Of a DNA stretch of 64,000 nucleotides, positions 53,470 to 63,969 are shown piece by piece. Positions within the stretch are counted from its first letter, which is position 1, and the number at the start of each line of letters is the position of its first letter. Under the pieces are notes generated by a model that made no database searches, was not told the DNA's origin, and saw only the letters and a program-made list of their open reading frames with translations. The translations under genes and the position numbers were made by a program. Source of the stretch: Hyphomicrobiales bacterium (GTDB lineage Bacteria; Pseudomonadota; Alphaproteobacteria; Rhizobiales; Rhizobiaceae); assembly GCA_900473795.1 (NCBI GenBank), contig UCMT01000027.1:62001-126000 (forward strand). The letters are read 5' to 3'.

Positions 53470-56451
53470 TTATTTCGTCACGAGGCAGCTGCCGCCGGCG
53501 CTCTTGTAGCGTGTGCACAGGGAATTCGCCTCTGCCTTGGAGCCGGCCGGAATGCGTACGCGGAAATAGGTGCCCTTGCCGGCGATCTCCGCCTTCTTGA
53601 TATCGACACCCTTACCGCCGATGACGCTGCCGAACTTGCCGGAAAGCGTCTTGTAGGACTTCTGCGCCTCGGCTTCCGAGGGCAACGACGCGATCTGGAT
53701 CACATAGGTTCCCGGCGCGACAGAGGCCGTTTCTACCGGCTTGGCTTCGGCTGCCGGCTGAGCCTTTTCGGCCGGCTCGGTCTTGAATGTGTCAACGACC
53801 TTCGCCTGCTCCTCGACCGGACGCGTCTGCGGAACCGGATTGGTCTCAGCAACCGCCGTCGTCTTTATCGAGCGAACCGGCGCGGTCTCTTCGACGGCCA
53901 CGTCAGCGGCTTCCGCCAGAGCGCTCTTCTGCTCCGGCGCAGCAGCCTGATCGGCAGCGGGCAAGGCCTTCGGCGTGGAGCCCGTTTCCACCTGCGGGCT
54001 GACGGTCGTCGTCTTGACCATGTTGACCTGCGGATCGCCCGGGGTCCCCGCCGTTTCGTTTGCGGCAACCTTCGTTTCGGGCTGGGCAACCGGCTCTTCG
54101 CGGGCAACCAGCGTGCCATCCGGCTTGACGATCATCGTGCGAACCTTGCGCGGCGATACGGCCGGCGAGCTCTCCTCTTCGGTCGCGGCATTCTCGGCGG
54201 TCTGGCCATCCGGCAGCAGCCGTTCCTCGCCGTCCTCGTCTGCCGGCGTTACGCCCGGGAGTTCGTCGCCGGCACCTTCAAGCGGCAGGTTCTCCGGCGT
54301 CAGAGTCCGCTGAACCACATCGACCGGCTCTTCCGTCGAGGATACCAGCGTGCCCTGCTCTGGCGTGCTATCCTGCGCACCGGCAACACGGTCGTAGACT
54401 GCCTTGTCCTGGTTGGGAACGGTCTTGCCGCCCTTTTCGACCGGCACGACCTTCACCGGCGACTTGTCCGCCAGGATAATTTTCGGCTCTCCGCCCGACA
54501 GCACGGAACCGTTGCCGCCCATGAATGCGTAGACGCCGACGCCACCGAAGATCGCCAGACCGGTAACGGCCGCTGCAAGCAGGATCAAGCGACGCTTGCC
54601 GGAACCACTGCCCTCTTCGTCAAAGTCGCTATTGGCCGCGTAGCCTGAGCCGACAGCCAGGCGATCCGAGGATGGGTCGGCTTCCCGCCGCTGGCTCAGC
54701 GACAGCCGGAAATCCTCTTCCATGGCTTTTTCGAACTCGTCGAAATCATCCTCGGCGGGCGCACTGCCGGCGGTGGCCTGCGTCTGCGCAACCGCATGCG
54801 GCACGGAACCAAAACCGAGTTCGTTGTCAGTGCCCCTATTCGCGCCAACGCCGCTACGGCCAGGCGTTCCGAACAGCTGCGCCATTTCAGCGTCGATATC
54901 GAGGTCGTAATCCGGCTGATGCACGACCGGACGCTCCTGCTCGACGGTCGGCAATTGCGGCACGTTCAGATCGGCGATCGCCGTCACGTTTTCTTCCGTC
55001 TCGGCAATCATCGAGGGATCGAAGGGCAAGACACTTTCGGGCTCTTCGCGCACAGGCTCTTCGTCCTGTGGCGCTTCGTCGAAGGGCGCGGCCGCAACGG
55101 GCTCTTCTGCAAGCGCCGCGACCGGAGCGAAAGTGGTCCCGTGGGACGCGGTCTCGAATTCCGAGGGATCGATATCGAGATCGATGCCGGAAAGATCGAG
55201 TTCAAATGTGTCGAGATCGAAATCCGGGTCCGGATCGGCGGGCGTCTTCAGCGAAGGCGCTGCCTCGATCACCACCGGCTCGACGGGCGTTTCGGCAGGC
55301 TGATACGCGGTTTCGGTGACAGTTACGGTTACCGGCACAGCTATCGCCGGAAGCGGGGTCGCAAAGGCCTTCTGCGACAGAACTCCGCCGTTGGAGGCAA
55401 CCGGGGTAGCGCGGCTGAATGTCGGCGTGAACGGATAATTGATTTTTCGCACAGCTTCCGCCGGGGTTGCCAGTTTTACCGCGGCCTTGGCGGGAACAGG
55501 AAACCGTTCGATGTCGGTCAGCAAGGCATCGAGGTCATGCGCATTGGACGCGGAAATCACTTCGTCCGACTTCAGTGCCGGTGCCGGTGCCGGCTGCCAT
55601 TCGGCCACGTCCTGCGTCACGCTCGGCTCGGCCGCCACTGCGGTTTGGTCGGCGCCAGCATAGACGTCCTCAATGGACTCAAGAGCAACAGGCTCTTCAA
55701 ACGCAGGCATAGGAGCCACGTCCGGTTCGGCCGGCTCCTCCGCCGTGACGTCAGCAAGAGTATTCAATTCAGGCTCGAAATGCTGAGCCTGCGCCGGGGC
55801 CATTTCTATCGCCGACGCTTCGGCAATGTCGTAGCCGATGGACAGCTCGAGCTCACGCTCGAGATCCAGCGCGTCAAATGCCGGCTCGTTGTAGGAATCA
55901 ACCGACCAGGCGTTCTCCACTTCAGCCGAAACCGGCTCAGGCCGGGGGGACCAGTCATCGGCAGCCGGCTCTTCGTCTACGGTTGCAACTGCAACGTCCG
56001 GCTCTGCAAAAACGGGCTCTTCTGCGGCAGGCGGCACCGCCTCCGTTGGGGATGCGGCAACATCGGCCTCGACTTCCGGGATAAAGCTTTCCGGCTCGTA
56101 AGCAACGAATTCTGGCTCTGCGGCAGCGACCGGAGCGACATCGCGTTCTTCGGCAAGCGGTGCGAAAGCAACATGATCCTCGGCACTGACCGGCTCCGGC
56201 GCATCCATCGACGGTTCACGTTGCGGCGCATCGTAGATGTCGAACTCGCGGAGCAGCTCGTCCTCCAGGTCGAATGCAGGCTCGAGACGGACCGCTTCGC
56301 GATGTCTTTCGAGCTCCTGCAACTGCTGAACCGCGGGCCGATTGTCATAGCCGACAATGCGGGCCAACTCTGCCAAAGGATCGTCATCCGACAAGACGTC
56401 GAATTCCGCAGTCCCGCTTCGTGCCAATTGTTTGTCTGCCATGCGCTCCAC
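53470..56451 (-). CDS. Large SPOR-domain protein
   Basis: A 993-residue protein. The first 600 residues are acidic, proline/alanine/glutamate-rich and repetitive. A single membrane helix (RRLILLAAAVTGLAIFGG) lies near residues 620-642, and a SPOR domain covers about 915-993 with YVIQIASLPSEAEAQKSYKT and TYFRVRIPAGSKAEANSLC. The SPOR domain binds denuded peptidoglycan at the septum, so a role in division or cell-wall turnover is likely. The long cytoplasmic acidic half is typical of the alphaproteobacterial form. It lies 54 bp downstream of argS on the same strand. Confidence 0.9.
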   Translation of the reverse strand: MERMADKQLARSGTAEFDVLSDDDPLAELARIVGYDNRPAVQQLQELERHREAVRLEPAFDLEDELLREFDIYDAPQREPSMDAPEPVSAEDHVAFAPLAEERDVAPVAAAEPEFVAYEPESFIPEVEADVAASPTEAVPPAAEEPVFAEPDVAVATVDEEPAADDWSPRPEPVSAEVENAWSVDSYNEPAFDALDLERELELSIGYDIAEASAIEMAPAQAQHFEPELNTLADVTAEEPAEPDVAPMPAFEEPVALESIEDVYAGADQTAVAAEPSVTQDVAEWQPAPAPALKSDEVISASNAHDLDALLTDIERFPVPAKAAVKLATPAEAVRKINYPFTPTFSRATPVASNGGVLSQKAFATPLPAIAVPVTVTVTETAYQPAETPVEPVVIEAAPSLKTPADPDPDFDLDTFELDLSGIDLDIDPSEFETASHGTTFAPVAALAEEPVAAAPFDEAPQDEEPVREEPESVLPFDPSMIAETEENVTAIADLNVPQLPTVEQERPVVHQPDYDLDIDAEMAQLFGTPGRSGVGANRGTDNELGFGSVPHAVAQTQATAGSAPAEDDFDEFEKAMEEDFRLSLSQRREADPSSDRLAVGSGYAANSDFDEEGSGSGKRRLILLAAAVTGLAIFGGVGVYAFMGGNGSVLSGGEPKIILADKSPVKVVPVEKGGKTVPNQDKAVYDRVAGAQDSTPEQGTLVSSTEEPVDVVQRTLTPENLPLEGAGDELPGVTPADEDGEERLLPDGQTAENAATEEESSPAVSPRKVRTMIVKPDGTLVAREEPVAQPETKVAANETAGTPGDPQVNMVKTTTVSPQVETGSTPKALPAADQAAAPEQKSALAEAADVAVEETAPVRSIKTTAVAETNPVPQTRPVEEQAKVVDTFKTEPAEKAQPAAEAKPVETASVAPGTYVIQIASLPSEAEAQKSYKTLSGKFGSVIGGKGVDIKKAEIAGKGTYFRVRIPAGSKAEANSLCTRYKSAGGSCLVTK

Positions 56452-56505
56452 TCACAACTTACTAGCCAGTTTTTGCCAGTGCTTTGTGGGGAAATGGTGA
56501 CATTA

Positions 56506-58266
56506 CTATCGCATCTCGTCTGGGGCAGCCGTACCTGTAATGAACAGGCCCGACTTCAAAACGGAGGCAACGGCACGCACCAGCCCTAGTCTGGCAATGG
56601 TCAATTCTCTGTTCTTATCGTTAACAAAACGTAATTCCGGAGATTCTTTACCTTTATTCCAGTGTCCGTGGAAGGCGCTGGCAAGATCGTAGAGGTAAAA
56701 CGCGATCCTGTGCGGCTCCTGAGACAGTGCCGCTGCCTCGATGACACGCGGATATTCTGCGAGCTTGGCGACAAGCTGGAGTTCATTCGAATCACTGATA
56801 TTGCCGGCAACGGCACCCGCCAGATCCAGCGTCTCGAAATCAACGCCCGGAAACGCTTCGGCCGCCTGGCGAAAGACCGACATGCAGCGTGCATGCGCAT
56901 ACTGCACGTAAAAGACCGGATTGTCCTTCGACTGTTCTGTCACCTTGGCAAAGTCGAAGTCGAGAGGTTCGGAACTCTTGCGATAGATCATCATGAACCG
57001 CACGGAATCGCGCCCGACTTCCTCGACGACATCCCGAAGCGTGACGAAATCGCCGGAACGCTTGGACATCTTCACAGGCTCGCCATCGCGATAGAGCTTG
57101 ACGAGCTGGCAGAGAAGCACCGTCAGCTTCGCCGTTCCGCCCGAGACGGCGCGCGCCAGAGCTTCAAGCCGCTTAACATAGCCACCGTGATCGGCGCCGA
57201 GCACGTAGATCATCTCGTTGAAGCCGCGATCGAACTTGTCCTTGAAATAGGCAACGTCAGCGGCAAAGTAAGTATAGGAACCGTCCGACTTGATCAGCGG
57301 CCGGTCGATGTCGTCACCGACCTCCGTCGAGCGGAACAAGGTCTGCTCGCGGTCTTCCCAGTCTTCCGGCACCTGCCCCTTCGGCGGCGGCAGCGCACCC
57401 TTGTAGACATGGCCCTTGAAGGTCAGATCATTGATGGCGTTGCGGATCGGACCGGCGCCGTTGGCATGCAGCGTCCGCTCGGAAAAAAAGACATCGTGAT
57501 GGACGTTGAGCGCGGCGAGATCCTCCCGGATCATCACCATCATCGCATCGATCGTCCGGTCCTTGACGAGCGGCATCCACTTGTCTTCCGGCATGATCCG
57601 CAGGCTGGTGCCGAATTCATCCGCCAGCGCCTGGCCGACCGGAACGAGGTAGTCACCCGGATAGAGACCCGCCGGGATCTCGCCGATCTTTTCGCCCAGC
57701 GCCTCGCGGTACCGCAGGAAGGCGGACCGGGCGAGCGTGTCGATCTGCGAGCCGGCATCGTTGATGTAATATTCCTTGGTCACCTCGTAACCGGCGAATT
57801 CCAGCAGGTTGGCGAGCGCGTCACCAACGACAGCGCCGCGGCAATGGCCGACATGCATCGGACCGGTCGGATTGGCCGAGACATACTCGACATTGACCTT
57901 TCGTCCGGCGCCGACGGCGCTCTTACCGAAACCGGTGCCGTCGGCGATCATGATCGCCAGCAGGTTCTGCCAATAGGCAACCGAGAGCTTGACATTGATG
58001 AACCCGGGACCGGCCACCGAGACGTCCGCAACCTCCGGATCCTCTTTCAGCTTCGCGACGATCTGGTCGGCGAGCGCGCGGGGATTGGTGCCGAGCGGCT
58101 TGGCCAGAACCATGGCGGCATTGGTTGCCACATCGCCATGACTGGCGTCCCGCGGCGATTCCACGCTGACACGTCCGAAATCGAGTTCAGATCGCTTTTC
58201 ACGCACGATATCAATCGTTTCCAGAACGTTTTTAATTCTTGATTGGAAGTCTGTGAAAAGGTTCAT
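56506..58266 (-). CDS. argS: Arginyl-tRNA synthetase
   Basis: A 586-residue class I synthetase. The HIGH-type motif [12 protein letters not shown] is near residue 125, and the KMSKS-type motif KMSKRSGDF lies further on. The N-terminal Add-1 domain ([19 protein letters not shown]) and the C-terminal anticodon-binding helices are complete. The start at 58266 was chosen because the family begins here; the frame is open 29 codons further 5'. Transcribed from argS toward the SPOR gene, which may share its transcript. Confidence 0.96.
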   Translation of the reverse strand: MNLFTDFQSRIKNVLETIDIVREKRSELDFGRVSVESPRDASHGDVATNAAMVLAKPLGTNPRALADQIVAKLKEDPEVADVSVAGPGFINVKLSVAYWQNLLAIMIADGTGFGKSAVGAGRKVNVEYVSANPTGPMHVGHCRGAVVGDALANLLEFAGYEVTKEYYINDAGSQIDTLARSAFLRYREALGEKIGEIPAGLYPGDYLVPVGQALADEFGTSLRIMPEDKWMPLVKDRTIDAMMVMIREDLAALNVHHDVFFSERTLHANGAGPIRNAINDLTFKGHVYKGALPPPKGQVPEDWEDREQTLFRSTEVGDDIDRPLIKSDGSYTYFAADVAYFKDKFDRGFNEMIYVLGADHGGYVKRLEALARAVSGGTAKLTVLLCQLVKLYRDGEPVKMSKRSGDFVTLRDVVEEVGRDSVRFMMIYRKSSEPLDFDFAKVTEQSKDNPVFYVQYAHARCMSVFRQAAEAFPGVDFETLDLAGAVAGNISDSNELQLVAKLAEYPRVIEAAALSQEPHRIAFYLYDLASAFHGHWNKGKESPELRFVNDKNRELTIARLGLVRAVASVLKSGLFITGTAAPDEMR

Positions 58267-58365
58267 GTCATCCATCCGCTCTGCTCGCTTTTGGCAGCGA
58301 GACCGCGTGTTATCGTTCAAGTGGCATTGCGGCAGCGCAATCGCCGCCACCAACCGGCGCGGTGA

Positions 58366-59583
58366 CTACCGCAATTCAGGGGTATGGTCAAACAAGCGCT
58401 TGTGTACGGCAATCGCGTAGGTATCGGTCATGCCGGCGATATAGTCGCCGACGTGCCGGGCCTTGGCCGGCTCGGCCATGCCGGCGATCTGGTCGATCCA
58501 ATAATGCTTCTGCATCTCTTGCGGATTGGCCATGAAGGCATGATAGAGATCGGCGATGATCGCAGCCGCATTGGCGCGCACGCGCATGACGTCGGGATGA
58601 CGATATATCCTCGTCATCAGCATCTTCTTGATCTGCTGGTCCGTCTCGAACATTGCTTCCGAAAAGGTGGCGATCACCCTGCCGGCATTGCGGATATCCG
58701 CAGCGCTCTGCGGCCGCACGTCCTTGAGACCCTGCTGCGCAACGGTGATCACATCCTCCACCATCGCGGTGATCTGCCGACGCATGATCTCATGGGTGAA
58801 GCGGCTCGCCTCCAGCCCTGGATAGCGGCCACCGACCTCCTGCATCAGGCCCGCAAGGAAGGGAATTTCCTCGAGCATCTCGAACGTCAGGTAGCCGGAT
58901 CGCAAGCCGTCATCGATGTCATGGGTATTATAGGCAATGTCGTCGGCGATCGCCGCCACCTGCGCTTCCAGACTGGCGAAACTGGCCAGTTCCAGATCAT
59001 GCAGGGCGCAATAATCGAGGATCGGTTGGGGAACAGGACCGCGGGTGCCCTCGCCGTCCTTGCCGATCAGCGGCCCGTTGTGCTTGACGAGCCCTTCCAG
59101 GCTCTCCCAGGTCAGGTTGAGCCCGTCGAACTCTGCATAGCGGCGTTCAAGCTTGGTGACGATCCGCAGGGACTGCGCGTTGTGATCGAAGCCGCCATAA
59201 GGCTTGAGCATTTCATGCAGCGCGTCCTCGCCCGTATGACCGAACGGCGTGTGACCGAAATCGTGGACGAGGGCGACGCCTTCTGCGAGGTCCTCATCCA
59301 GTTTGAGCGCGCGCGCCAAGGCACGGGCGATCTGCGCCACCTCGATCGTGTGGGTGAGCCGCGTGCGATAATGGTCGCCGTCGGCGGCAATGAAGACCTG
59401 GGTCTTGTGTTTCAGCCGGCGGAACGCCGTCGTATGGACGATGCGGTCACGGTCGCGCTGGAAATCGGAGCGCGTCGGACTGCCGGTCTCCGGGTACAGC
59501 CGCCCCCTGCTCGCCCACGGATCGGAGGCGAAAATCGCGCGTTCACCGGAACCGAAACCAAGCGCATGTCTGTCCAATGTCAT
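58366..59583 (-). CDS. dgt: Deoxyguanosinetriphosphate triphosphohydrolase-like protein
   Basis: A 405-residue HD-domain enzyme that releases triphosphate from dNTPs. The HD metal motifs are visible: [20 protein letters not shown] near residue 60, [17 protein letters not shown] near 95 and [15 protein letters not shown] later. The [15 protein letters not shown] start is typical. The start at 59583 ([18 protein letters not shown]) matches the family; upstream in-frame ATGs at 59625 and earlier have no similarity. It is divergent from erpA and followed 99 bp later by argS. Confidence 0.93.
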   Translation of the reverse strand: MTLDRHALGFGSGERAIFASDPWASRGRLYPETGSPTRSDFQRDRDRIVHTTAFRRLKHKTQVFIAADGDHYRTRLTHTIEVAQIARALARALKLDEDLAEGVALVHDFGHTPFGHTGEDALHEMLKPYGGFDHNAQSLRIVTKLERRYAEFDGLNLTWESLEGLVKHNGPLIGKDGEGTRGPVPQPILDYCALHDLELASFASLEAQVAAIADDIAYNTHDIDDGLRSGYLTFEMLEEIPFLAGLMQEVGGRYPGLEASRFTHEIMRRQITAMVEDVITVAQQGLKDVRPQSAADIRNAGRVIATFSEAMFETDQQIKKMLMTRIYRHPDVMRVRANAAAIIADLYHAFMANPQEMQKHYWIDQIAGMAEPAKARHVGDYIAGMTDTYAIAVHKRLFDHTPELR

Positions 59584-59792
59584 TTCCCACTCTGCATCCC
59601 ATTGACGCGGTACTAAAGCCTTCATACCTATAGTGCGCGTTGCAGGAAAGCGCCGAGTGACGGTCGCTCGTGAGCTTGAACGAAAACAAGGCTTTGCTGC
59701 ATACGTGGACCATACTGCCGTCCGGCGATACAATACGGCGGACGGCGCAAACAGCGAATCTCTCCGGTTCTTGACCCCGGCAGGAGGTAGAT

Positions 59793-60125
59793 ATGACAGC
59801 AGAAACTGTGACCATTTCGGACTCGGCGGCAAAACGCATCGGCGTCATCCTGAAATCCGACGCTGAAAAGAAAGCCATGCGCGTGTCCGTCGAGGGGGGC
59901 GGCTGCTCCGGCTTTTCCTACAAGTTCGATCTGGTCAGCGACGCCGATGCCGACGACCTCGTGCTCGAGAAGGGCGATGCGAAAGTGCTGATCGACAGCC
60001 TGTCGCTTGTCTATATGAACGGCTCCGAAATCGACTTCGTCGACAATCTGCTTGGCCAGTCCTTTCAGATCAAGAACCCGAATGCGGTCGCAAGCTGCGG
60101 ATGCGGCACCAGTTTCTCGGTCTGA
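59793..60125 (+). CDS. erpA: Iron-sulfur cluster insertion protein ErpA
   Basis: A 110-residue A-type carrier that delivers Fe-S clusters to apoproteins. The three conserved cysteines are Cys38 in [10 protein letters not shown] and Cys102/Cys104 in SCGCGTSF. The spacing matches ErpA/IscA. A GGAGG ribosome site precedes the ATG. It is divergent from dgt and lies 12 bp from the convergent cls gene. Whether it acts like ErpA or IscA in vivo cannot be decided from sequence alone. Confidence 0.95.
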   Translation: MTAETVTISDSAAKRIGVILKSDAEKKAMRVSVEGGGCSGFSYKFDLVSDADADDLVLEKGDAKVLIDSLSLVYMNGSEIDFVDNLLGQSFQIKNPNAVASCGCGTSFSV

Positions 60126-60137
60126 AGCCGCACAGCT

Positions 60138-61601
60138 TCACAGATAGGGTGAACCGAGCCAGAAGATCTTGTTGATCAGGCGGGTCAAGAACGGCTTTGC
60201 GCTCAGGTCAGCCAGCGTGACCGACTGAGCCTGCCTCAGAGCCGTCTGTATGCGCTGCCCAACCGCGCCGGCAAAACCCGCATCGAGTACCTCCAGGTCG
60301 ATCTCGAAATTCAACCGCAACGAACGCGGATCGAGATTCGACGAGCCGACATAGGCCCAGCGGTCATCGACCGTCATCAGCTTGGAATGGTTGAAGACGC
60401 CCGTGGACCGCCAGACACGGCAGCCGCCTTTCAGCGCCTGGTCGAATTGCGCCGTCATCGCCCGGTCGACGAGCACCAGATTATTGACCGCCGGCACGAT
60501 GATATCCACCTCGACGCCCCGCATCGCCGCCGTGACAAGCGCGCTGATCAACTCCCTGTCCGGCAGGAAATAGGGCGACATGATGCGGATACTGCGCCTG
60601 GCAACGGAAAACGCACCCATCATCATCTTGTGGTTGGATTCATTTGCCCTGTCCGGTCCGGAGGGCACGGTACGCATCAGTACCGAAGGCTTGCGCTGAT
60701 CCTGCGCCGACAGCCCCATGCGCCAATTCTCGCCCTGTAGCGATTCTTTGCTGGCAAAGTACCAGTCCTCCGCGGCCACCTGAAACAGATCGGCAACGAC
60801 TGGCCCCGCAACACGGAAATGCGTGTCGCGCGCCTGCGTGTCGCCAGCGAACTCCGACGTGAACCCGGCCCTGATGTTCATGCCGCCGGTAAAGGCAGCC
60901 ACCCCGTCCACGATCAGGATTTTCCGGTGGGTGCGCAGGTTGGCGTAAGGCAGCCGCAGCCCCATGATGATGTTGCCGTTGAAAACCCTGACCGTCACAC
61001 CGCCAGCCTCAAGATGCCCGACGATGCTCGGTACAGAGTACCGCGCTCCGACTGCATCGATCAGAACCCGGACCTCGACGCCACGCTTGGCAGCGGTGAT
61101 CAAGGCATCGGCGAAACGCAGACCGATATCGTCACGATCGAAAATATAGGTTTCGAGCAGAATGGAACGGCTGGCTTTTTCGATCTGCTCCAGCATTGCC
61201 GCGTAGGCGGCATCCCCGCCTTCAAGGATCGTGATGCTGTTTCCGCTGCAGAGGCGATGACGGCTGACCCGGTCACCCAGCATCTTCATCGCCGCGAATC
61301 GCTCACCGAACCGGTCGGAGACTGCCGCGCTGGAGACGTCGAATTCACCCATCACGTCCGGCCCGCGCTCGCGGAACTGCGACCTCTGCTGCTCGATCGA
61401 CGAGCGGCGAATCCGGTTGATGCCGGCGATCGCGTAGACCAGGGCGCCGAGTATCGGAGACAGGAGGATGATGCCGACCCAGCCGAGCGCGGAACGTACC
61501 TCCTCCTTGGTCATCGTTGCATGAATGGCCGCCGGTACGCCAAGAATGACGGACAGCACCGCCAGGACATGCGGCCAATAGGTGATGAGCATATCGATCA
61601 T
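60138..61601 (-). CDS. cls: Cardiolipin synthase (phospholipase D family)
   Basis: A 487-residue inner-membrane enzyme that joins two phosphatidylglycerols to make cardiolipin. Two N-terminal membrane helices (about 5-30 and 35-60) are followed by two HKD motifs, HRKILIVDGVAAFTGGMN and HSKLMTVDDRWAYVGSSN. The arrangement is that of ClsA. The length matches (about 480-490). The gene is convergent with erpA and divergent from xthA across 126 bp. Confidence 0.96.
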   Translation of the reverse strand: MIDMLITYWPHVLAVLSVILGVPAAIHATMTKEEVRSALGWVGIILLSPILGALVYAIAGINRIRRSSIEQQRSQFRERGPDVMGEFDVSSAAVSDRFGERFAAMKMLGDRVSRHRLCSGNSITILEGGDAAYAAMLEQIEKASRSILLETYIFDRDDIGLRFADALITAAKRGVEVRVLIDAVGARYSVPSIVGHLEAGGVTVRVFNGNIIMGLRLPYANLRTHRKILIVDGVAAFTGGMNIRAGFTSEFAGDTQARDTHFRVAGPVVADLFQVAAEDWYFASKESLQGENWRMGLSAQDQRKPSVLMRTVPSGPDRANESNHKMMMGAFSVARRSIRIMSPYFLPDRELISALVTAAMRGVEVDIIVPAVNNLVLVDRAMTAQFDQALKGGCRVWRSTGVFNHSKLMTVDDRWAYVGSSNLDPRSLRLNFEIDLEVLDAGFAGAVGQRIQTALRQAQSVTLADLSAKPFLTRLINKIFWLGSPYL

Positions 61602-61727
61602 GCGCCGGACTATAGCGGGCCAAAGCCAGGAAGCAATTCATGCTCAACGCCGGATTTGTCAAAAAAACCCAGCGCGGCTAAAAGGATGGCGGGCCATGCA
61701 CACGTCAACAAAAAGGATGCCGACCAT

Positions 61728-62516
61728 ATGAAAATCGTGACCTGGAACATCAACGGCGTCAGGGCCCGCATCGACGTCCTTGTGGCTTGGCTGAAGGAAT
61801 CACATCCCGATATCGTCTGCCTCCAGGAGATCAAAACGGTGGATGAGGGGTTTCCGCGCCTGGAGATCGAGGCGCTTGGCTATCATGTCGAGACGCATGG
61901 CCAGAAGGGCTTCAACGGCGTCGCCATCCTGTCGAAAATAAGGCCGGATGAAATCAATCGCGGGCTGCCGGGCGGCGAGGCGGACGAACAGTCGCGCTTC
62001 ATAGAGGCGGTGTTTTCCGTCAACGGCGGCGCGATCCGTGTCTGCTCGATCTATCTGCCGAACGGCAATCCGGTCGGAACCGAAAAATTTCCCTATAAAT
62101 TGTCCTGGATGGATCGTCTCAGCGCCTTAGCGGAAAGTCGCCTCGCGCTGGAAGAGCCACTCATTCTCGCAGGCGACTACAATGTCATCGCCGAGCCGCA
62201 CGACTGCTGGGACGTCAAGGTCTGGCAGAACGATGCACTGTTTCAGCCGCAGACCCGCCAGGCGTTTCGCCGCCTGGAAAATCTCGGCTTTACCGACGCC
62301 GTCCGGGCGACGACGGACGCAGCGCCCCTCTATACATTCTGGGATTATCAGGCCGGATGCTGGCAGAAGAATTTCGGCATCCGCATCGATCACCTGATGC
62401 TATCGCCGGAGGCGGCTGACAGGCTGGTTTCGACGGAAATCGAAAAGCATGTGCGCGCCTGGGAAAAGCCGTCGGACCATGTGCCGGTTGCGGCGGCATT
62501 CAACTTCGCGGCCTGA
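61728..62516 (+). CDS. xthA: Exodeoxyribonuclease III
   Basis: A 262-residue exonuclease and AP endonuclease of base-excision repair. The catalytic residues are in recognisable places: Asn7 and Glu34 (LQEIKT), the central LAGDYNVIAEPHD and the C-terminal RIDHLMLSPEA, with SDHVPVAA as the final His motif. The start ATG at 61728 has AAAAGGATG 9-15 bp upstream; the frame is open far 5' as the antisense shadow of cls. It is divergent from cls and convergent with exoR, 16 bp apart. Confidence 0.96.
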   Translation: MKIVTWNINGVRARIDVLVAWLKESHPDIVCLQEIKTVDEGFPRLEIEALGYHVETHGQKGFNGVAILSKIRPDEINRGLPGGEADEQSRFIEAVFSVNGGAIRVCSIYLPNGNPVGTEKFPYKLSWMDRLSALAESRLALEEPLILAGDYNVIAEPHDCWDVKVWQNDALFQPQTRQAFRRLENLGFTDAVRATTDAAPLYTFWDYQAGCWQKNFGIRIDHLMLSPEAADRLVSTEIEKHVRAWEKPSDHVPVAAAFNFAA

Positions 62517-62532
62517 ACTTGGCTACCTGCGC

Positions 62533-63330
62533 TCAATCGCTGTCGAGATGAATGCTGTGAGACATGGCGATCGCGGTGCGGCGATCGTCTTCACCGGCGA
62601 GTGAAAAGGCCTGCTCCTGAAGGGTTTGCAGCCAAGGCCGGTCCTTCGGCGAACACTGGTCGAGCGCGGCGGTCATATAGGCCAGTCCGCGTGCCGTCTG
62701 GCCTTCCTGGAAAATCACATTGCCGAAAACGCCCATTGCGCCGGCATGGCCGTTCTTGCGGGCGCGATTCAGCCATTTCTTTGCCTGCTGGACGTTAACG
62801 CTGCCGCCATCACCGGCAAGAAGCATCTTTGCCAGCTGGAACTGCGCCTCGGCGACACCGAAGGTCGAGGCAGCCTGGAAATAGAGCTGGCGGGCCTGAC
62901 TGAGATCACTCTTGATCGGACTGTCCGGAATGCCACGACGGTAGTAACCGGCAAGCGAAATCAGCGCGTTGACGAAGTAGCCGGTATCCTCGGACCCCGG
63001 TTCGACACCCTTTTCGGCAATTTCGCTGTAAATCTTGAAGGCTTCGAGGTCATTTTCCGCCACGCCGTCGCCATAGGCATACATGTTGGCCAAGGCCCAG
63101 CGGGAGCCGGTATGACCTTTTTCGGCGGCATAACGATAGGCTTCGACCGCCTCATCCTTGCGGCCGTTCTTGTAAGCGGAGAAACCGAATTTGAAGAGTG
63201 CGAACGGACCGGATTCCTTGGTGACACCGGCATTCGGATCAAAGGCGTAGGCCGCGCGGCCTTGTGCGGTCAGCGCGAGCGCAACACTCAAAACAAGAAA
63301 CGTCAACGACCGGTAACCGCGTATCAGCAT
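62533..63330 (-). CDS. exoR: ExoR, periplasmic repressor of the ExoS-ChvI system
   Basis: A 265-residue periplasmic protein with a signal peptide of about 29 residues (LVLSVALALTAQGRAAYA) followed by Sel1-type TPR repeats. Key segments are GPFALFKFGFSAYKNGRKDE, YRYAAEKGHTGSRWALANMY, SDLSQARQLYFQAASTFGVA and AKKWLNRARKNGHAGAMGVF. The match to S. meliloti ExoR, which binds ExoS and keeps ExoS-ChvI off, is strong in segment order and length (268 residues there). Loss of ExoR raises succinoglycan and lowers motility in relatives. It is convergent with xthA. The gene is known to be autoregulated in S. meliloti; the site is not visible here. Confidence 0.93.
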   Translation of the reverse strand: MLIRGYRSLTFLVLSVALALTAQGRAAYAFDPNAGVTKESGPFALFKFGFSAYKNGRKDEAVEAYRYAAEKGHTGSRWALANMYAYGDGVAENDLEAFKIYSEIAEKGVEPGSEDTGYFVNALISLAGYYRRGIPDSPIKSDLSQARQLYFQAASTFGVAEAQFQLAKMLLAGDGGSVNVQQAKKWLNRARKNGHAGAMGVFGNVIFQEGQTARGLAYMTAALDQCSPKDRPWLQTLQEQAFSLAGEDDRRTAIAMSHSIHLDSD

Positions 63331-63921
63331 GATAGTCTATATCTTCCGTTCAATCCCAAGAGCTGGCCAAAGCCAGTCCGAACGAGATCCCTGTCGCCAA
63401 CGCTGCGACAGACGGCGGCATTTCGCCCATTGCCAATCTGTCCATTCATCCCGGCAGTTTCCCAACTGTAGTCAGCGTTTCCGGCAAGAGTACGGCTTGC
63501 CCCCCGCAACCTCCAGGCGCTCGCACCGCCACGCCCGTCGAACGGCCTGAGGGGCCGTGTCGAAGCCATGTAACGTCACGGGAAGCCTGGAATTTTTCGA
63601 AAACGCGATGACTCATCTTACCTCAAACGCCGCATGCTCAAAACTTCTTTGCAGGTTTGTCAAGCTCATCGGTGCTCCCTGTTTGTGGCGGGAAATAGAC
63701 ACAATCGCCCCTCGCCCGATTGCCGCAAACTATAGAAAAAATGTGTTGCTGAATCGTCACAATTCCCGAGGCGGGAAATGGAAAAAATTCAAGGCGCACC
63801 GGTGAAATTCTTTGGAGGTGGAAACACAGGACGCGGAAAAACAATCACTCGGCCCGGAACGCGACAGTAGAGGTGCCCGTTGCAGAGACGTAGGTGCGCT
63901 CCAATTCGTACGGAGCGCAAA
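63331..63921. other. Intergenic stretch upstream of exoR, no gene seen
   Basis: About 590 bp. It must hold the exoR promoter. Short open frames are present but none has a good ribosome site, similarity or native codon use. I see no tRNA, repeat or clear sRNA, though a minus- or plus-strand small RNA cannot be excluded. Confidence 0.45.
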
Positions 63922-63953
63922 CAAAAAGGCCCGATGCGAACACCGGGCCTTTC
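63922..63953 (-). terminator. Terminator of the outer-membrane protein gene
   Basis: AAAGGCCCG and CGGGCCTTT form a 9-bp stem with a 10-base loop; on the minus strand TTTTTG follows. It lies just past the stop codon at 63970. Confidence 0.88.
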
Positions 63954-63969
63954 TGCTGTTCCTGGATGG

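Noticed and set aside
61345-61662. Frames overlapping the cls 5' end
   Set aside because: Alternate-frame shadows of cls.
63557-63805. 82-codon frame upstream of exoR
   Set aside because: No ribosome site, no similarity and untypical composition; more likely promoter DNA.
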